NCBI GenBank assembly: GCA_029782225.1
Contig: JAKOVF010000206.1
Location: 1-64,000, forward strand
DNA: 64,000 bases
Direction of reading: 5' to 3'
Source of the DNA: Chloroflexota bacterium
GTDB lineage: Bacteria; Chloroflexota; Anaerolineae; Anaerolineales; Villigracilaceae
Both the position numbers and the translations under genes were made by a program. The notes beneath the pieces are model-generated. The model was not told the origin of the DNA. It ran no database searches and worked only from the letters and a program-made list of their open reading frames with translations. Numbering within the stretch: the first letter of the stretch is position 1; each line of letters begins with the position of its first letter. This document shows positions 25,775-34,455 of this stretch, in pieces.

Positions 25775-26410
25775 ATGGCAAATCGGAAATATATCCCGGC
25801 CTTAAGTATGAAATGGTTGACGCCCTTCTATGATTCACTTGTGGAAGGACCCATGTCGTTCGCGAGGATTCGAAGGGAATTGCTTGCTGGGATGGGGGAC
25901 CTGAACGGAAAAAGAATCCTGGATGTGGGCAGCGGCACGGGAACCATGTCCATGTTGATCAAACAGGCATATCCCGGTGTGGACATGGTCGGGCTGGATG
26001 GCGATCCTCAAATCCTGGAAATTGCGCGCTCAAAAGCAAAAGAGCTTGGACTTGAGATTCGATTTGAGCAAGGAATGTCCTTTGCGCTTCCTTATCCGGA
26101 TGCGTCCTTCGATGTTGTCATGACAAGCATGATGCTGCATCATTTGACGAAAGAGGATAAGCAAAAGACGGCCAGAGAAATGGTTCGCGTTCTCCGCCCG
26201 GGCGGGAAACTATACGGCGTGGATTTTGCCGAGCCGCGAGGTTTCCTTGGCAAGGCTATTCGGCCCATTGCCCGTCACTTTGAGCGTGTGGCTGATAACC
26301 TGGATGGTTTCCTGCCGGTAATGTTCCGTCAGGCGGGGTTCAAGGATTACGCTGAGATCAGCCGCTATTGGTTTGGTGGAGTCGCAACATTTCAGGGATC
26401 GAAAAGCTGA
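25775..26410 (+). CDS. Class I SAM-dependent methyltransferase
   Basis: The 211 residues show a Rossmann-type methyltransferase: motif I ILDVGSGTG, the acidic residue after beta-2 in VGLDGDP, LPYPDASFDVVMTSMMLHHL and LRPGGKLYGVDFAEP. The family resembles UbiE/COQ5-like enzymes. No Cys triad of arsenite methylases is seen. The substrate is unknown. It follows copA by 22 bp, so it may be cotranscribed with the copper genes. Confidence 0.85.
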   Translation: MANRKYIPALSMKWLTPFYDSLVEGPMSFARIRRELLAGMGDLNGKRILDVGSGTGTMSMLIKQAYPGVDMVGLDGDPQILEIARSKAKELGLEIRFEQGMSFALPYPDASFDVVMTSMMLHHLTKEDKQKTAREMVRVLRPGGKLYGVDFAEPRGFLGKAIRPIARHFERVADNLDGFLPVMFRQAGFKDYAEISRYWFGGVATFQGSKS

Positions 26411-26442
26411 GGCTTGCAGCCTGATTGAAGGAAATGAAAGAT

Positions 26443-27147
26443 ATGACCTTGATGAAATCCATCGCTGCCTCTCCGACGCAAAAGTGGTGGGTCATATTTA
26501 TTGTGGCTTACGGCACGTTTGTTTTTCTTCCATTTCTCGCGCCAGTGCTGATGCATTGGAACCTGCCGGGCCTGGGCAAATCTGTTTATTTTTTCTATGG
26601 TTTTTTCTGTCATCAACTGCCTGAGCGCTCGCTCTTTTTCTTTGGCCAGAAGACAATGTATTCGCTGAGCGAAATTCAGTCTGTATGGCAAAAGACAGAG
26701 AATCCCATGATCCTGCGGCAATTTATCGGAAATGCTGAGATGGGCTGGAAGGTTGCCTGGTCTGATCGGATGATCTCCATGTATGGAGGGATTTGGGCTG
26801 CGGGCCTTTTGTGGGGGATAGGCAGAAAATATATCCCGCGATTTTCGGTCTGGGGCTTCCTGGCTCTAGCTCTTCCAATGGCTCTGGATGGTGTAACGCA
26901 TCTGATCAGCGACTTTAGCGGGCTGGCAGAAGGATTTCGATATACAAACCATTGGCTGGTCGTTCTAACACAGAATTATTTTCCGGTGTCTTTCTACGCG
27001 GGCGATGCTCTTGGTTCCTTCAACTCGTTGGCACGCTGGGTTTCGGGAATACTATTCGCGTTTGGGTTGATATGGTGGGTTTTTCCATATATCGGTGAAG
27101 GCTTTGACCAAGGGGTTCAAGCGGCAAAATCGGCAATACAAGCTTAA
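26443..27147 (+). CDS. DUF2085 family membrane protein
   Basis: The protein of about 234 residues has five or so hydrophobic segments and the DUF2085 hallmark FFCHQLPERSLFFFG with its conserved Cys and His. A basic end segment follows the last membrane helix. ATG 26443 lies 9 bases after AAGGAA; ATG 26434 is an alternative three codons longer. Function is unknown. Conserved Cys-His might bind a metal, which would fit the copper neighbourhood, but this is speculation. Confidence 0.8.
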   Translation: MTLMKSIAASPTQKWWVIFIVAYGTFVFLPFLAPVLMHWNLPGLGKSVYFFYGFFCHQLPERSLFFFGQKTMYSLSEIQSVWQKTENPMILRQFIGNAEMGWKVAWSDRMISMYGGIWAAGLLWGIGRKYIPRFSVWGFLALALPMALDGVTHLISDFSGLAEGFRYTNHWLVVLTQNYFPVSFYAGDALGSFNSLARWVSGILFAFGLIWWVFPYIGEGFDQGVQAAKSAIQA

Positions 27148-27381
27148 TTTAGTATTAAGACAAAACAGGTCATTTTACCTGATTTGCAGGTGTCCATTAT
27201 CACTAATAGGTCACGCGATAAAGAATCTATAATTCATCGAAGTCGAGCGTTAGGCTCAGGAAAGCTGTTGCGCAAATCCTCTACGGCTCGTTTGGCTGTA
27301 TTGTATTATTTCAAGTATAGAGAGCCCTATCGTCAGCTTGGCCTGGATCCATAAAGAAAACTTTGAAACTCGTGAGGCGCG
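27148..27381. other. Intergenic stretch with small hairpin and a -10-like site
   Basis: A short CAGGT-ACCTG hairpin followed by ATTT (27165-27185 area) may end the upstream transcript. A perfect TATAAT occurs at 27228-27233 without a good -35. No gene is seen. Confidence 0.4.
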
Positions 27382-28587
27382 ATGTCGTCAAGAAAACAAA
27401 AATCCTCTGTAGACCCGGTTGTTATCGTAGCGATTGGAGTCGTGTTCATTGCCATTGCGTTGATGCTTGCAGTCTTTAAGCCGCAGACAACTTCCATCAA
27501 TATCAATACCAGTACTGGTTCGATCAGTCAGCTTGCGGTGGCCTTCATCACGGGGCTGACGACCGGCGGCCTGAGTTGCATTGCGGTTCAAGGTGGACTG
27601 CTTGCAAGTTCCCTGGCGCATCAGATCGAGCAGGACTATGTTGAACATGCCTCGAAGAACAAGAAGGTCAGGCAGAAGACACAGCCGCGGACCAACAGCG
27701 CACTTCCTATTTTGCTTTTTCTTGCTGCAAAAGTGATCGCCTACACTTTGCTAGGAGCTCTGCTGGGCTGGCTCGGTTCATACCTCTCGCTCAGTCCGAT
27801 GGTGCGTGCCTTTCTCATGATCGCGATCGGCATTTTCATGCTTGGCAATGCATTGCGCATGTTCAATGTCCATCCGATCTTTCGCTACTTTTCAATTGAA
27901 CCGCCGAAGTTCATCACTCGCTACATCCGTCGCACCGCCAAAGGCACGGACACGTTCACCCCTCTCTTCCTTGGTGCGCTCACCGTCTTTATTCCCTGTG
28001 GCGTAACGCAGGCCATGATGGCGGCCGCTCTCGGCACAGGCAGCATCCTGATGGGCGCGGCGCTGATGTTCGCCTTCACCCTGGGAACCAGTCCTGTGTT
28101 TTTCATCGTTGCATATTTGACAACCGAACTCGGCGCTCGTCTGGAAAAATTCTTTATGCGATTCGTCGCGGTAGTCATTTTGATCGTGGGACTCCTGACG
28201 GTCAACAGTGGACTCAATGTGCTGGGCTCTCCGCTCTCGTTCTCCAATTTGACCCGCGGCCTGTTCCCGTCCAATAGCAGCGCAGCCTCTGTGGCAGATT
28301 CCTCTCAACCCGCGGCGTCTGATGGTTCACTCATGCTCAAAGTCCAGAATGGAGGCTACTTCCCGCGGACATTGAACGCGCCTGCCAATACTGCCCTCAC
28401 CCTGAGTCTTGTCACCAACCAAACTTATTCCTGTGCCCGCGATTTGGTCATCCCTGCCTTGAATTTCTACAAACTGCTCCCCGATACCGGAACGGTCGAG
28501 GTGAACATCCCGCCCCAACAGGCAGGCTCAAAACTCTTTTTCACCTGCTCCATGGGAATGTATACGGGCGTGATTGTGTTCGAATAA
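27382..28587 (+). CDS. TauE/SafE-like transporter with C-terminal cupredoxin-like domain
   Basis: The 401 residues comprise one leading membrane helix, a basic loop (about residues 90-108), then a sulfite-exporter/DsbD-type six-helix domain with GLTTGGLSCIAVQGGLL and the paired FIPCGVTQAMMAAALGTG. These helices carry conserved Cys residues, as in metal- or thiol-transferring transporters. After a Ser/Ala linker, residues 310-401 form a cupredoxin-like domain with SCARDLVIPALNFYKLLP and FTCSMGMYTG, a Cys-x-Met-x-Met copper-site style. With the HMA gene downstream, a copper handling role is inferred. Confidence 0.8.
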   Translation: MSSRKQKSSVDPVVIVAIGVVFIAIALMLAVFKPQTTSININTSTGSISQLAVAFITGLTTGGLSCIAVQGGLLASSLAHQIEQDYVEHASKNKKVRQKTQPRTNSALPILLFLAAKVIAYTLLGALLGWLGSYLSLSPMVRAFLMIAIGIFMLGNALRMFNVHPIFRYFSIEPPKFITRYIRRTAKGTDTFTPLFLGALTVFIPCGVTQAMMAAALGTGSILMGAALMFAFTLGTSPVFFIVAYLTTELGARLEKFFMRFVAVVILIVGLLTVNSGLNVLGSPLSFSNLTRGLFPSNSSAASVADSSQPAASDGSLMLKVQNGGYFPRTLNAPANTALTLSLVTNQTYSCARDLVIPALNFYKLLPDTGTVEVNIPPQQAGSKLFFTCSMGMYTGVIVFE

Positions 28588-28589
28588 AA

Positions 28590-28658
28590 CAGCCGGTGAC
28601 AGTCACCTTCGCGAAGCATCCCGAGCAGAGCGAGGGGCGAAGTGAATGTCACCTTTAG
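28590..28658. repeat. Palindromic element before the second HMA gene
   Basis: GGTGACAGTCACC is a 13-bp palindrome near 28591. TGTCACC near 28647 is inverted to its start, enclosing CTTCGCGAAG and a GCGAGGGGCGAAG stretch. It fits the window's family of short intergenic palindromes. An AGGAG ribosome site for the next gene follows. Confidence 0.55.
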
Positions 28659-28666
28659 GAGACTCA

Positions 28667-28879
28667 ATGATCAAAAAAACCTTCAAAGTTAACGATATGA
28701 CCTGTACCAACTGCGCCATGAAACTCGAAAGTCTCGAGGATACGCTCGAAGGAGTCACGGAGATCAATGCCAGCTATCACAAGCTGGAGATGACGGTGAT
28801 CTACGATGAAAAGAGGCTCACCGAGGAACAGATCATTGCTGCAGTGAAGAAGAAAGGTTACACAGCCGAACTGGCCTGA
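28667..28879 (+). CDS. Second HMA-domain copper chaperone
   Basis: The 70-residue protein has the standard metal loop MTCTNCAMKLE, with Cys-x-x-Cys, and the beta-alpha-beta-beta-alpha-beta pattern of CopZ. ATG 28667 follows TTAGGAGACTC. It likely passes Cu(I) to or from the preceding TauE/cupredoxin protein. In related proteins an HMA domain is fused to this transporter family; here the two are separate. A strong terminator follows. Confidence 0.9.
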   Translation: MIKKTFKVNDMTCTNCAMKLESLEDTLEGVTEINASYHKLEMTVIYDEKRLTEEQIIAAVKKKGYTAELA

Positions 28880-28899
28880 AGTTGCAGAAATCAAGCATA

Positions 28900-28926
28900 G
28901 GAGCGGCCAGCGGTCGCTCCTTTTTT
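28900..28926 (+). terminator. Rho-independent terminator after the second HMA gene
   Basis: GGAGCGGCC (28900-28908) and GGTCGCTCC (28912-28920) pair over nine positions with one G-U around a 3-nt loop, followed by TTTTTT. Confidence 0.92.
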
Positions 28927-28954
28927 ATTGGTATACTCGTGGAAAGCTCAAACC

Positions 28955-29338
28955 ATGCCCAGGTTTTTTACGTTGGAAGAAGCCTCCCAAACGCTGAAAA
29001 CGATCCGTCCTATGATGGAAGAAATCGTAGACATTTGCCGCCAGATCATCGCAGACCAGCCCGACATCTGGCCGGCTATCGAGAATTCGGCTGGTAATGG
29101 CGGGAATGCCGCGCTCAGCAGGCTGGTCCCGGCCTTTGAGCGGCTGGATGATCTGCTTCACCGTGTGCAGGAGACCGGCGCCCTGATCAAAGATATCGAG
29201 ATAGGTCTGCTGGATTTCCCTGCTTTGCGTAACGAACAGGAAGTCTATCTATGCTGGAAAGTGGGGGAGGAGAAGATCAGTTTCTGGCATGAAGTGGAGG
29301 CCGGGTTCGCCGGCCGTCAGCCCATAGAAGGCTTCTAA
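28955..29338 (+). CDS. DUF2203 family protein
   Basis: The 127 residues match DUF2203: FFTLEEASQTLKTIRPMMEEI at the N-terminus, a helical middle part and the signature DIEIGLLDFPALRNEQEVYLCWKVGEEKISFWHEVEAGFAGRQPI, read in parts. Function is unknown; the family is a cytosolic single domain. TATACT at 28932-28937 may be the -10 site. Strong hairpins lie on both sides, so it is probably monocistronic. Confidence 0.88.
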   Translation: MPRFFTLEEASQTLKTIRPMMEEIVDICRQIIADQPDIWPAIENSAGNGGNAALSRLVPAFERLDDLLHRVQETGALIKDIEIGLLDFPALRNEQEVYLCWKVGEEKISFWHEVEAGFAGRQPIEGF

Positions 29339-29359
29339 GAAAATACCCTTCTTAAATGC

Positions 29360-29395
29360 AAGTTGCCCGCCACCCTTTACTTTGGCGGGCAACTT
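29360..29395 (+). terminator. Hairpin after the DUF2203 gene
   Basis: AAGTTGCCCGCCA (29360-29372) and TGGCGGGCAACTT (29383-29395) are a perfect 13-bp stem with a 10-nt loop. The T-tract is poor (CTTAC), but stem strength and position support termination. Confidence 0.8.
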
Positions 29396-29828
29396 CTTAC
29401 AAATGACATCCTGCCCAGATGTGGATAAGTTCTAAATTGATTGAAAGGCTATTCCCTTTCGCCGTCTCCCCATTTTGCCGCAGTCCCTACTGCCCAGAGC
29501 AACGCGCTCACCGGTACCGCGATAGATCGCTATGAGAAAATACAACATGGATGCTCCTGTTAGGACTTTTAGATTGAGTTCGTTATGTCGGTGCGATTTT
29601 TCAGGTGAGCAAACCTGAATTTCTTCTGCAAAAAAGCGACTACTGTAATTTAGATTTTAGGGCATGAAGAACTGTCATACCAGTAACAAAACACACAGAA
29701 TAAGAGCATAAATGTCATATTTGACATTGTTCGTACAAAATATCGTTTTCGCCTTATGCTGCGCTTGTTAGCTTCCGTAAATGGAGGGAATTGCTTGCGT
29801 TATACTTCCCCCGTTCCAAAGGAGACAC
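29396..29828. other. 433-bp noncoding stretch upstream of rarD
   Basis: No credible reading frame, tRNA or repeat array was recognised. The middle part is AT-richer than its neighbours. TATACT at 29801-29806 may be the rarD -10 site, but no good -35 is visible. Confidence 0.5.
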
Positions 29829-30728
29829 ATGGACAAGAAAGGCATTCTCTACGGTATTGCCACGTACGCACTCTGGGGGTTCTTTCCCATATACTGGAAA
29901 TGGCTGCACCAGGTTCCTGCCCTCCAGCTTCTCAGCCATCGCATCGGATGGTCCTTCCTTTTGCTGGTAGTTTTCATTTTTGCCGCCAGACAGTGGTCAG
30001 AATTTCGGGCGACCCTCAATGCGCGCACCTTCGGGATCTATTTCATCGCTGCCATTCTGATCGGTGTCAACTGGCTGACTTATGTTTGGGCAGTCAATGC
30101 CGGGTTCATTGTTGAGACCAGCCTTGGCTACTTTATCAATCCGCTCCTGAGCATGTTGTTGGGTATGATCTTTTTGCGCGAACGTCTGCGCCTCCCACAG
30201 TGGATTCCCGTCACGCTGGCAGCCGTCGGCGTGATCTACCTCACCTTTGTCTATGGCCGGCTTCCGTGGATCGCCCTCCTCCTGGCATTTTCTTTCGGCT
30301 TCTATGGCCTCGTCAAGAAACTCGCACCGCTCAGTTCGCTGTATGGCCTCACGCTCGAAACAGGCATTCTCTTCCTGCCGGCACTTATTTATCTGGTTGT
30401 GATGGAATTCAACGGTACAGGTGCATTCATGCATGATGGCTCTCGGGTCACAGGTCTGTTGATTGGCGCCGGCCTGGTCACGACCGTTCCCTTGTTGATG
30501 TTCGCCTCTGCCGTGCGCCGCATCCCGCTGACCATGATCGGCGTTCTGCAATATATCGCGCCCACCATTCAATTTCTACTTGGCGTTTTCGTCTACAAGG
30601 AGCCGTTTGATCGTGCGCACTTCATCGGCTTCGCAATCGTCTGGGTTGCTCTCATTATCTTCTGGATCGAAAACTTCATCTATCATCGTATGCCTGCAGC
30701 CCCGCTCCCAGAATTGGGAGAGGGATAG
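29829..30728 (+). CDS. rarD: RarD-type EamA/DMT transporter
   Basis: The 299 residues form ten membrane helices with two EamA repeats. The N-terminal KGILYGIATYALWGFFPIYWK and SHRIGWSF are typical of the RarD (chloramphenicol-sensitive) subgroup. ATG 29829 follows AAAGGAG. Substrates of this subgroup are not well defined. The end is a Pro-rich tail. The next gene follows after 11 bp. Confidence 0.88.
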   Translation: MDKKGILYGIATYALWGFFPIYWKWLHQVPALQLLSHRIGWSFLLLVVFIFAARQWSEFRATLNARTFGIYFIAAILIGVNWLTYVWAVNAGFIVETSLGYFINPLLSMLLGMIFLRERLRLPQWIPVTLAAVGVIYLTFVYGRLPWIALLLAFSFGFYGLVKKLAPLSSLYGLTLETGILFLPALIYLVVMEFNGTGAFMHDGSRVTGLLIGAGLVTTVPLLMFASAVRRIPLTMIGVLQYIAPTIQFLLGVFVYKEPFDRAHFIGFAIVWVALIIFWIENFIYHRMPAAPLPELGEG

Positions 30729-30739
30729 GGTGCGAGAAA

Positions 30740-31750
30740 ATGAAACTGCTTTTCATCGGTGGCACCGGCTTGTTGAGTTCAGCGTGTTCCGAGCTTGCGG
30801 TTGCGCGCGGCCATGAGCTTTTCCTGTTGAACCGCTCCATTTCGACGAAGCATCCAACGCCCAAAGGCACTGCCGTTTTGCAGGCAGATATCCACGCTGA
30901 CGAAGCGCTTCTCGCGGGACTGCTGGCCGGTCACCGTTTTGACGCGGTGGTGGACTTCATCGCATTCACCGCCAATGATGTCGAACGGGACATTCGTCTC
31001 TTTAAGGATAGGACGGATCAATTTGTCTTCATCAGTTCGGCCTCTGCGTATCAGAAACCGCCGAAGAACTACCTCATCACGGAAGAGACTCCGCTGGAGA
31101 ATCCGTTCTGGGAATACTCACGCAACAAAATCACCGGCGAGAGGCGGTTGATGCAAGCCTACCATCACGATGGCTTCCCCGTTACCATTATTCGTCCCTC
31201 GCTAACATATGGCGTCTCGCAAACCGCCCTGATTGGTGCAAGCTGGGAACACCCCTACACCGTCATTGACCGCATGAAGCGTGGAGGAAAAGTCATCATC
31301 CCTGGAGATGGCTCTTCGCTCTGGGTCATGACCTGGAACGGGGACTTTGCCAAAGGCCTGGTTGGGCTGCTCGGCAATCAAAAGGCCATTGGCGAAGCGT
31401 TCACCATCACCTCCGATGAAGTGCTAGCCTGGAACCAAATCTTCCTTGAAGTTTATCGAGCACTGGGTGTTGAACCGAACATCGTCCACATTTCATCCGA
31501 TTTCATCATTGCACACGACCCAGAGAAATTGGGAACCTTGACCGGCGACAAAGCCAACAGCGTCGTCTTCGACAACAGCAAGATCAAACACTTCGTCCCC
31601 GATTTCATCTGCGAAGTGGACTGGGCGGAGGGATGCCGCCGTTCACTGGCATGGTTCGATGAGGATAAATCCCGGCAGACGATTGACGGTGAGATGAATA
31701 GAACGTGGGATAAGATTATTGCGGCCTACGAGAAGAGGTTGCCGGGTTGA
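30740..31750 (+). CDS. NAD-dependent epimerase/dehydratase (extended SDR)
   Basis: The 336 residues start with a dinucleotide fold, LLFIGGTGLLSSACSELAVARGHEL in parts, followed by VVDFIAFT, FISSASAYQKP and EYSRNKITGERRL (the Tyr-x-x-x-Lys pair as YSRNK). This fits an atypical extended SDR seen beside sugar or RNA-binding relatives. The substrate is unknown. The TGA stop overlaps the first base of a heptamer repeat array, so the C-terminus (KRLPG) may have been set by that insertion. Confidence 0.82.
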   Translation: MKLLFIGGTGLLSSACSELAVARGHELFLLNRSISTKHPTPKGTAVLQADIHADEALLAGLLAGHRFDAVVDFIAFTANDVERDIRLFKDRTDQFVFISSASAYQKPPKNYLITEETPLENPFWEYSRNKITGERRLMQAYHHDGFPVTIIRPSLTYGVSQTALIGASWEHPYTVIDRMKRGGKVIIPGDGSSLWVMTWNGDFAKGLVGLLGNQKAIGEAFTITSDEVLAWNQIFLEVYRALGVEPNIVHISSDFIIAHDPEKLGTLTGDKANSVVFDNSKIKHFVPDFICEVDWAEGCRRSLAWFDEDKSRQTIDGEMNRTWDKIIAAYEKRLPG

Positions 31751-31803
31751 CCACGGACAATTGACGACTGACCGGCAACAGCCGTTGTCCATCGTCTGTG
31801 GTC
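31749..31803. repeat. Heptamer array with inverted arms after the SDR gene
   Basis: GACCACG, GACAATT, GACGACT and GACC (31749-31773) form the left arm. GTTGTCC, ATCGTCT and GTGGTC (31784-31803) form the right arm. The ends GACCAC and GTGGTC are exact complements. The array begins in the stop codon of the upstream gene. Confidence 0.8.
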
Positions 31804-31850
31804 TCTATTACCGGGGAGTATAATTAGTGAAAAATATCATCGAGGTCTCT

Positions 31851-33050
31851 ATGTCAGCAAAAAAGAAAGGCGTGATTGGAATTTTAACAGGGGGCGGCGA
31901 TGTGCCGGGTCTGAACCCGGCCATCCGCGCAGTAACGATCCGTGCCTTGCGTGAAGGCTACCAGGTGGTGGGAATCCGCCGCGGCTGGGCCGGACTGGTC
32001 GATATCATCCGTGACAAGGACGCAGATAACAGCGGCAACTATCAATTCCTGACAGAGGAGATTGTCAACCGCGCCGGGCGGACCGGCGGTACTTTCCTGC
32101 ATACGTCGCGCACACGGCCGAGTTCTGTCAAGAAGGATAGCCTCCCTCTGCATTTGAGAGATCAATATAAAGATGAAAAGAATGACCTGACGCCTGAGGT
32201 GATCAAAAACCTTGATTTCCTGGGCATCAATTTTTTGATCCCCATTGGCGGTGACGATACTTTAAGCTATGGCGTGCGCCTGTATCAGGAAGGCCTGAAG
32301 GTCATCGCCATCCCGAAGACGATGGACAACGATGTGCCGGGCACCGATTACTGCATCGGTTTCAGCACCTGTGTTACCCGCACCATTGCATTGACCAACA
32401 GTTTGCGGACGATTGCCGGTTCCCACGAGCGTTTCCTGGTTTTGGAGGTCTTCGGCCGCTATGCAGGCTTCACCGCCATGTTGCCGACCATGGCCGGCGC
32501 GGCCAACCGCTGCGTGATTCCCGAATACAAATTCGATATCGAACATCTGACCGAATTAATGGTCAAAGACCGCCAGGCCAACCCCAGCCATTACTCGGTC
32601 CTGCTGATTTCGGAAGGTGCGATGTTCGAGGGCGGCGAGATGATCTTTGCCGACCGCTCAACGGACGCCTACGGTCATGCAAAACTCGGCGGCATCGGGG
32701 ACCTTGTTGCCGCTCGCATCAAGGATCTTTCTGCAAAGTTCAACGGCGGCAAGACCGTGGACGTGGTCAACCAGAAGCTCGGTTACATGGTCCGCGGCGG
32801 CGACCCCGACGCAATTGACTCCATCGCGCCGATGGCCTTTGGCAATTTAGCCCTCGACCTGCTTCTGAAAGGTGTTCATGGGCGTCTGGTGGTTCTCAAG
32901 AATGGACGTTACGACAACATGCCGCTGGATGTGGTCACGGCCACGAAGAAAGTGGTGAATGTGAGTCACTTCTACGATACCGACCGCTATCGCCCGATCT
33001 ATGAGAACTTTGAAATGAAACCGCTCTTCATTATGACAAGCGAAGGCTGA
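31851..33050 (+). CDS. pfkA: 6-phosphofructokinase, probably diphosphate-dependent
   Basis: The enzyme phosphorylates fructose 6-phosphate in glycolysis. From ATG 31851 it has 399 residues. Motifs: ILTGGGDVPGLN, the phosphoryl-donor loop PIGGDDT (residues 133-136), PKTMDNDVPGTD and GSHERFLVLEVFGRYAG. Asp in GGDD and Lys in PKTMDND are the pair that marks diphosphate-using enzymes, where ATP-dependent ones have GGDGS and GTIDND. GTG 31827 is an alternative start with GGGGAG 8 bases upstream, but TATAAT (31819-31824) may be the promoter -10. Confidence 0.9.
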   Translation: MSAKKKGVIGILTGGGDVPGLNPAIRAVTIRALREGYQVVGIRRGWAGLVDIIRDKDADNSGNYQFLTEEIVNRAGRTGGTFLHTSRTRPSSVKKDSLPLHLRDQYKDEKNDLTPEVIKNLDFLGINFLIPIGGDDTLSYGVRLYQEGLKVIAIPKTMDNDVPGTDYCIGFSTCVTRTIALTNSLRTIAGSHERFLVLEVFGRYAGFTAMLPTMAGAANRCVIPEYKFDIEHLTELMVKDRQANPSHYSVLLISEGAMFEGGEMIFADRSTDAYGHAKLGGIGDLVAARIKDLSAKFNGGKTVDVVNQKLGYMVRGGDPDAIDSIAPMAFGNLALDLLLKGVHGRLVVLKNGRYDNMPLDVVTATKKVVNVSHFYDTDRYRPIYENFEMKPLFIMTSEG

Positions 33051-33148
33051 TATCGAATACAACGGCTTACCATCTCCGCAGGGGATCCGACGTTGTCTTT
33101 TGTGCTGAAACAAATCCAAAGTCTGGAGACTCTGGAGTCCATGAAAAC

Positions 33149-33180
33149 AAGGCCTCGGAACTTTGATGTTCCGGGGCCTT
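33149..33180 (+). terminator. Terminator after phosphofructokinase
   Basis: AAGGCCTCGGAAC (33149-33161) and GTTCCGGGGCCTT (33168-33180) form a 13-bp stem with one G-U pair and a 6-nt loop, followed by TGTCT. TATAAT at 33225-33230 beyond it may start the next transcript. Confidence 0.82.
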
Positions 33181-33260
33181 TGTCTGGTGGATGCATGGGT
33201 TTTTCCCAAATCAGATACGGTTGGTATAATTTGCGCAAATCGCTCAAAGGAGTAGACATC

Positions 33261-34286
33261 ATGAATTTCGGAATGTGGAAGAAGGCGCTCAATGTGATCC
33301 CCGAGGTCTCGAAAGATGAATGGGATCAACTTGACGTGATCTCCAAATGGTTGATATCAACCCGCGCAGCCGTGCTGATTATGACCTTTATCTCGGCGGC
33401 TCTCGCGGGACTTTTTGCCTGGCGCGCCGGCTCATTCAGTTTTCTCCCCTGGCTGGCTCTCGTGCTAGGGCTGATTCTGGCTCACGCTGCGAATAATATC
33501 TTCAACGATTACACAGATTTCGTCCGCGGTGTGGATAAGGATAATTATTATCGCACGATGTACGGCGCGCAGCCTGTTGCCAGCGGACTCATGACACGCC
33601 GCCAGCACCTCGCATACTTTGCAGTGACCGGCCTGCTCGCGCTGATATTTGGGTTCTATCTTATCTGGTATACGAGCTTCAGTCCCGTCACCTGGATTCT
33701 GCTTGGCCTCGGTGCATTCTTCGTGTTGTTCTATACCTGGCCGCTCAAAGGCATGGCACTGGGCGAGTTGGCTGTGTTGATCGTCTGGGGGCCGCTGATG
33801 ATCGGTGGGGGCTACTTTGTGTTGACCCACAAATGGGATTGGAATGTAACGATTGCCAGCCTGCCTTATGTGCTCGGTGTGACCACCGTCATATTTGGCA
33901 AGCATATTGACAAGCTCAAGATCGATCAATCGAAGAATATTCACACCCTGCCAGTATTGATCGGCGAAAAAGTTGCGCGCTACGCTGTGCTGGCGATGAT
34001 GATCCTGCCATACCTGTTCACGGGTTATCTTATAGCCATCAAGTTCTTCACGCCAGTCATGGCGGTTGTCCTGCTGGCCATTCCCACACTTCTGCAAACC
34101 TATCCGGCGCTCTTGAAGCCAAAGCCAGAGACTCGTCCGGAAGGTTTCCCTGAAGGGCAGGGTGGCTGGCCTCTCTTCTTCGCACCGCTGGCATTCCGAA
34201 ATAATCGCTCCTTTGGCTCGCTCTTTATGCTGGGTTTATTGATCGATGTGGCTCTGAGAATTTTCTTCCCAAATTTCTGGATTTAG
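33261..34286 (+). CDS. UbiA-type prenyltransferase family protein (copy 1)
   Basis: The 341 residues begin with a soluble 30-residue segment (KDEWDQLDVISKWL) and then have eight or nine membrane helices. The first metal motif is NIFNDYTDFVRGVDKD (about residues 79-94), the second KHIDKLKIDQSKN. These Asp-rich loops bind Mg-prenyl diphosphate in the UbiA superfamily. The acceptor is unknown (MenA-, COX10- or chlorophyll-synthase-like). ATG 33261 follows AAAGGAG. A paralogue lies directly downstream. Confidence 0.85.
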   Translation: MNFGMWKKALNVIPEVSKDEWDQLDVISKWLISTRAAVLIMTFISAALAGLFAWRAGSFSFLPWLALVLGLILAHAANNIFNDYTDFVRGVDKDNYYRTMYGAQPVASGLMTRRQHLAYFAVTGLLALIFGFYLIWYTSFSPVTWILLGLGAFFVLFYTWPLKGMALGELAVLIVWGPLMIGGGYFVLTHKWDWNVTIASLPYVLGVTTVIFGKHIDKLKIDQSKNIHTLPVLIGEKVARYAVLAMMILPYLFTGYLIAIKFFTPVMAVVLLAIPTLLQTYPALLKPKPETRPEGFPEGQGGWPLFFAPLAFRNNRSFGSLFMLGLLIDVALRIFFPNFWI

Positions 34287-34293
34287 GACCATC

Positions 34294-34326
34294 AACCATC
34301 CGAAGGCTCCTCGCCTTGGGGTGGTT
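34294..34326 (+). terminator. Hairpin after the first UbiA-type gene
   Basis: AACCATCC (34294-34301) pairs with GGGTGGTT (34319-34326), and AAGGC (34303-34307) with GCCTT (34313-34317), with one mismatch between them. GTATTT follows. A perfect TATAAT at 34397-34402 may begin the next transcript. Confidence 0.7.
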
Positions 34327-34455
34327 GTATTTGCCACATATTCTCGCTGGAAAGCAAAATACCTGGACAAAAGTGTCGTTTTTCACAGATATATTGTATA
34401 ATGCGCGCAGCACGAACGGCGCCTGCCGTAATTCATATGCTCAAGGAGAGAGAGT

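Noticed and set aside
29396-29828. Possible tRNA or small gene in the gap before rarD
   Set aside because: No acceptor stem with matching T-arm (GTTC-type) was found, and frames are short and without ribosome sites.
33465-34097. 210-codon - strand frame opposite the first UbiA-type gene
   Set aside because: Antisense shadow; the + strand gene carries both metal motifs.
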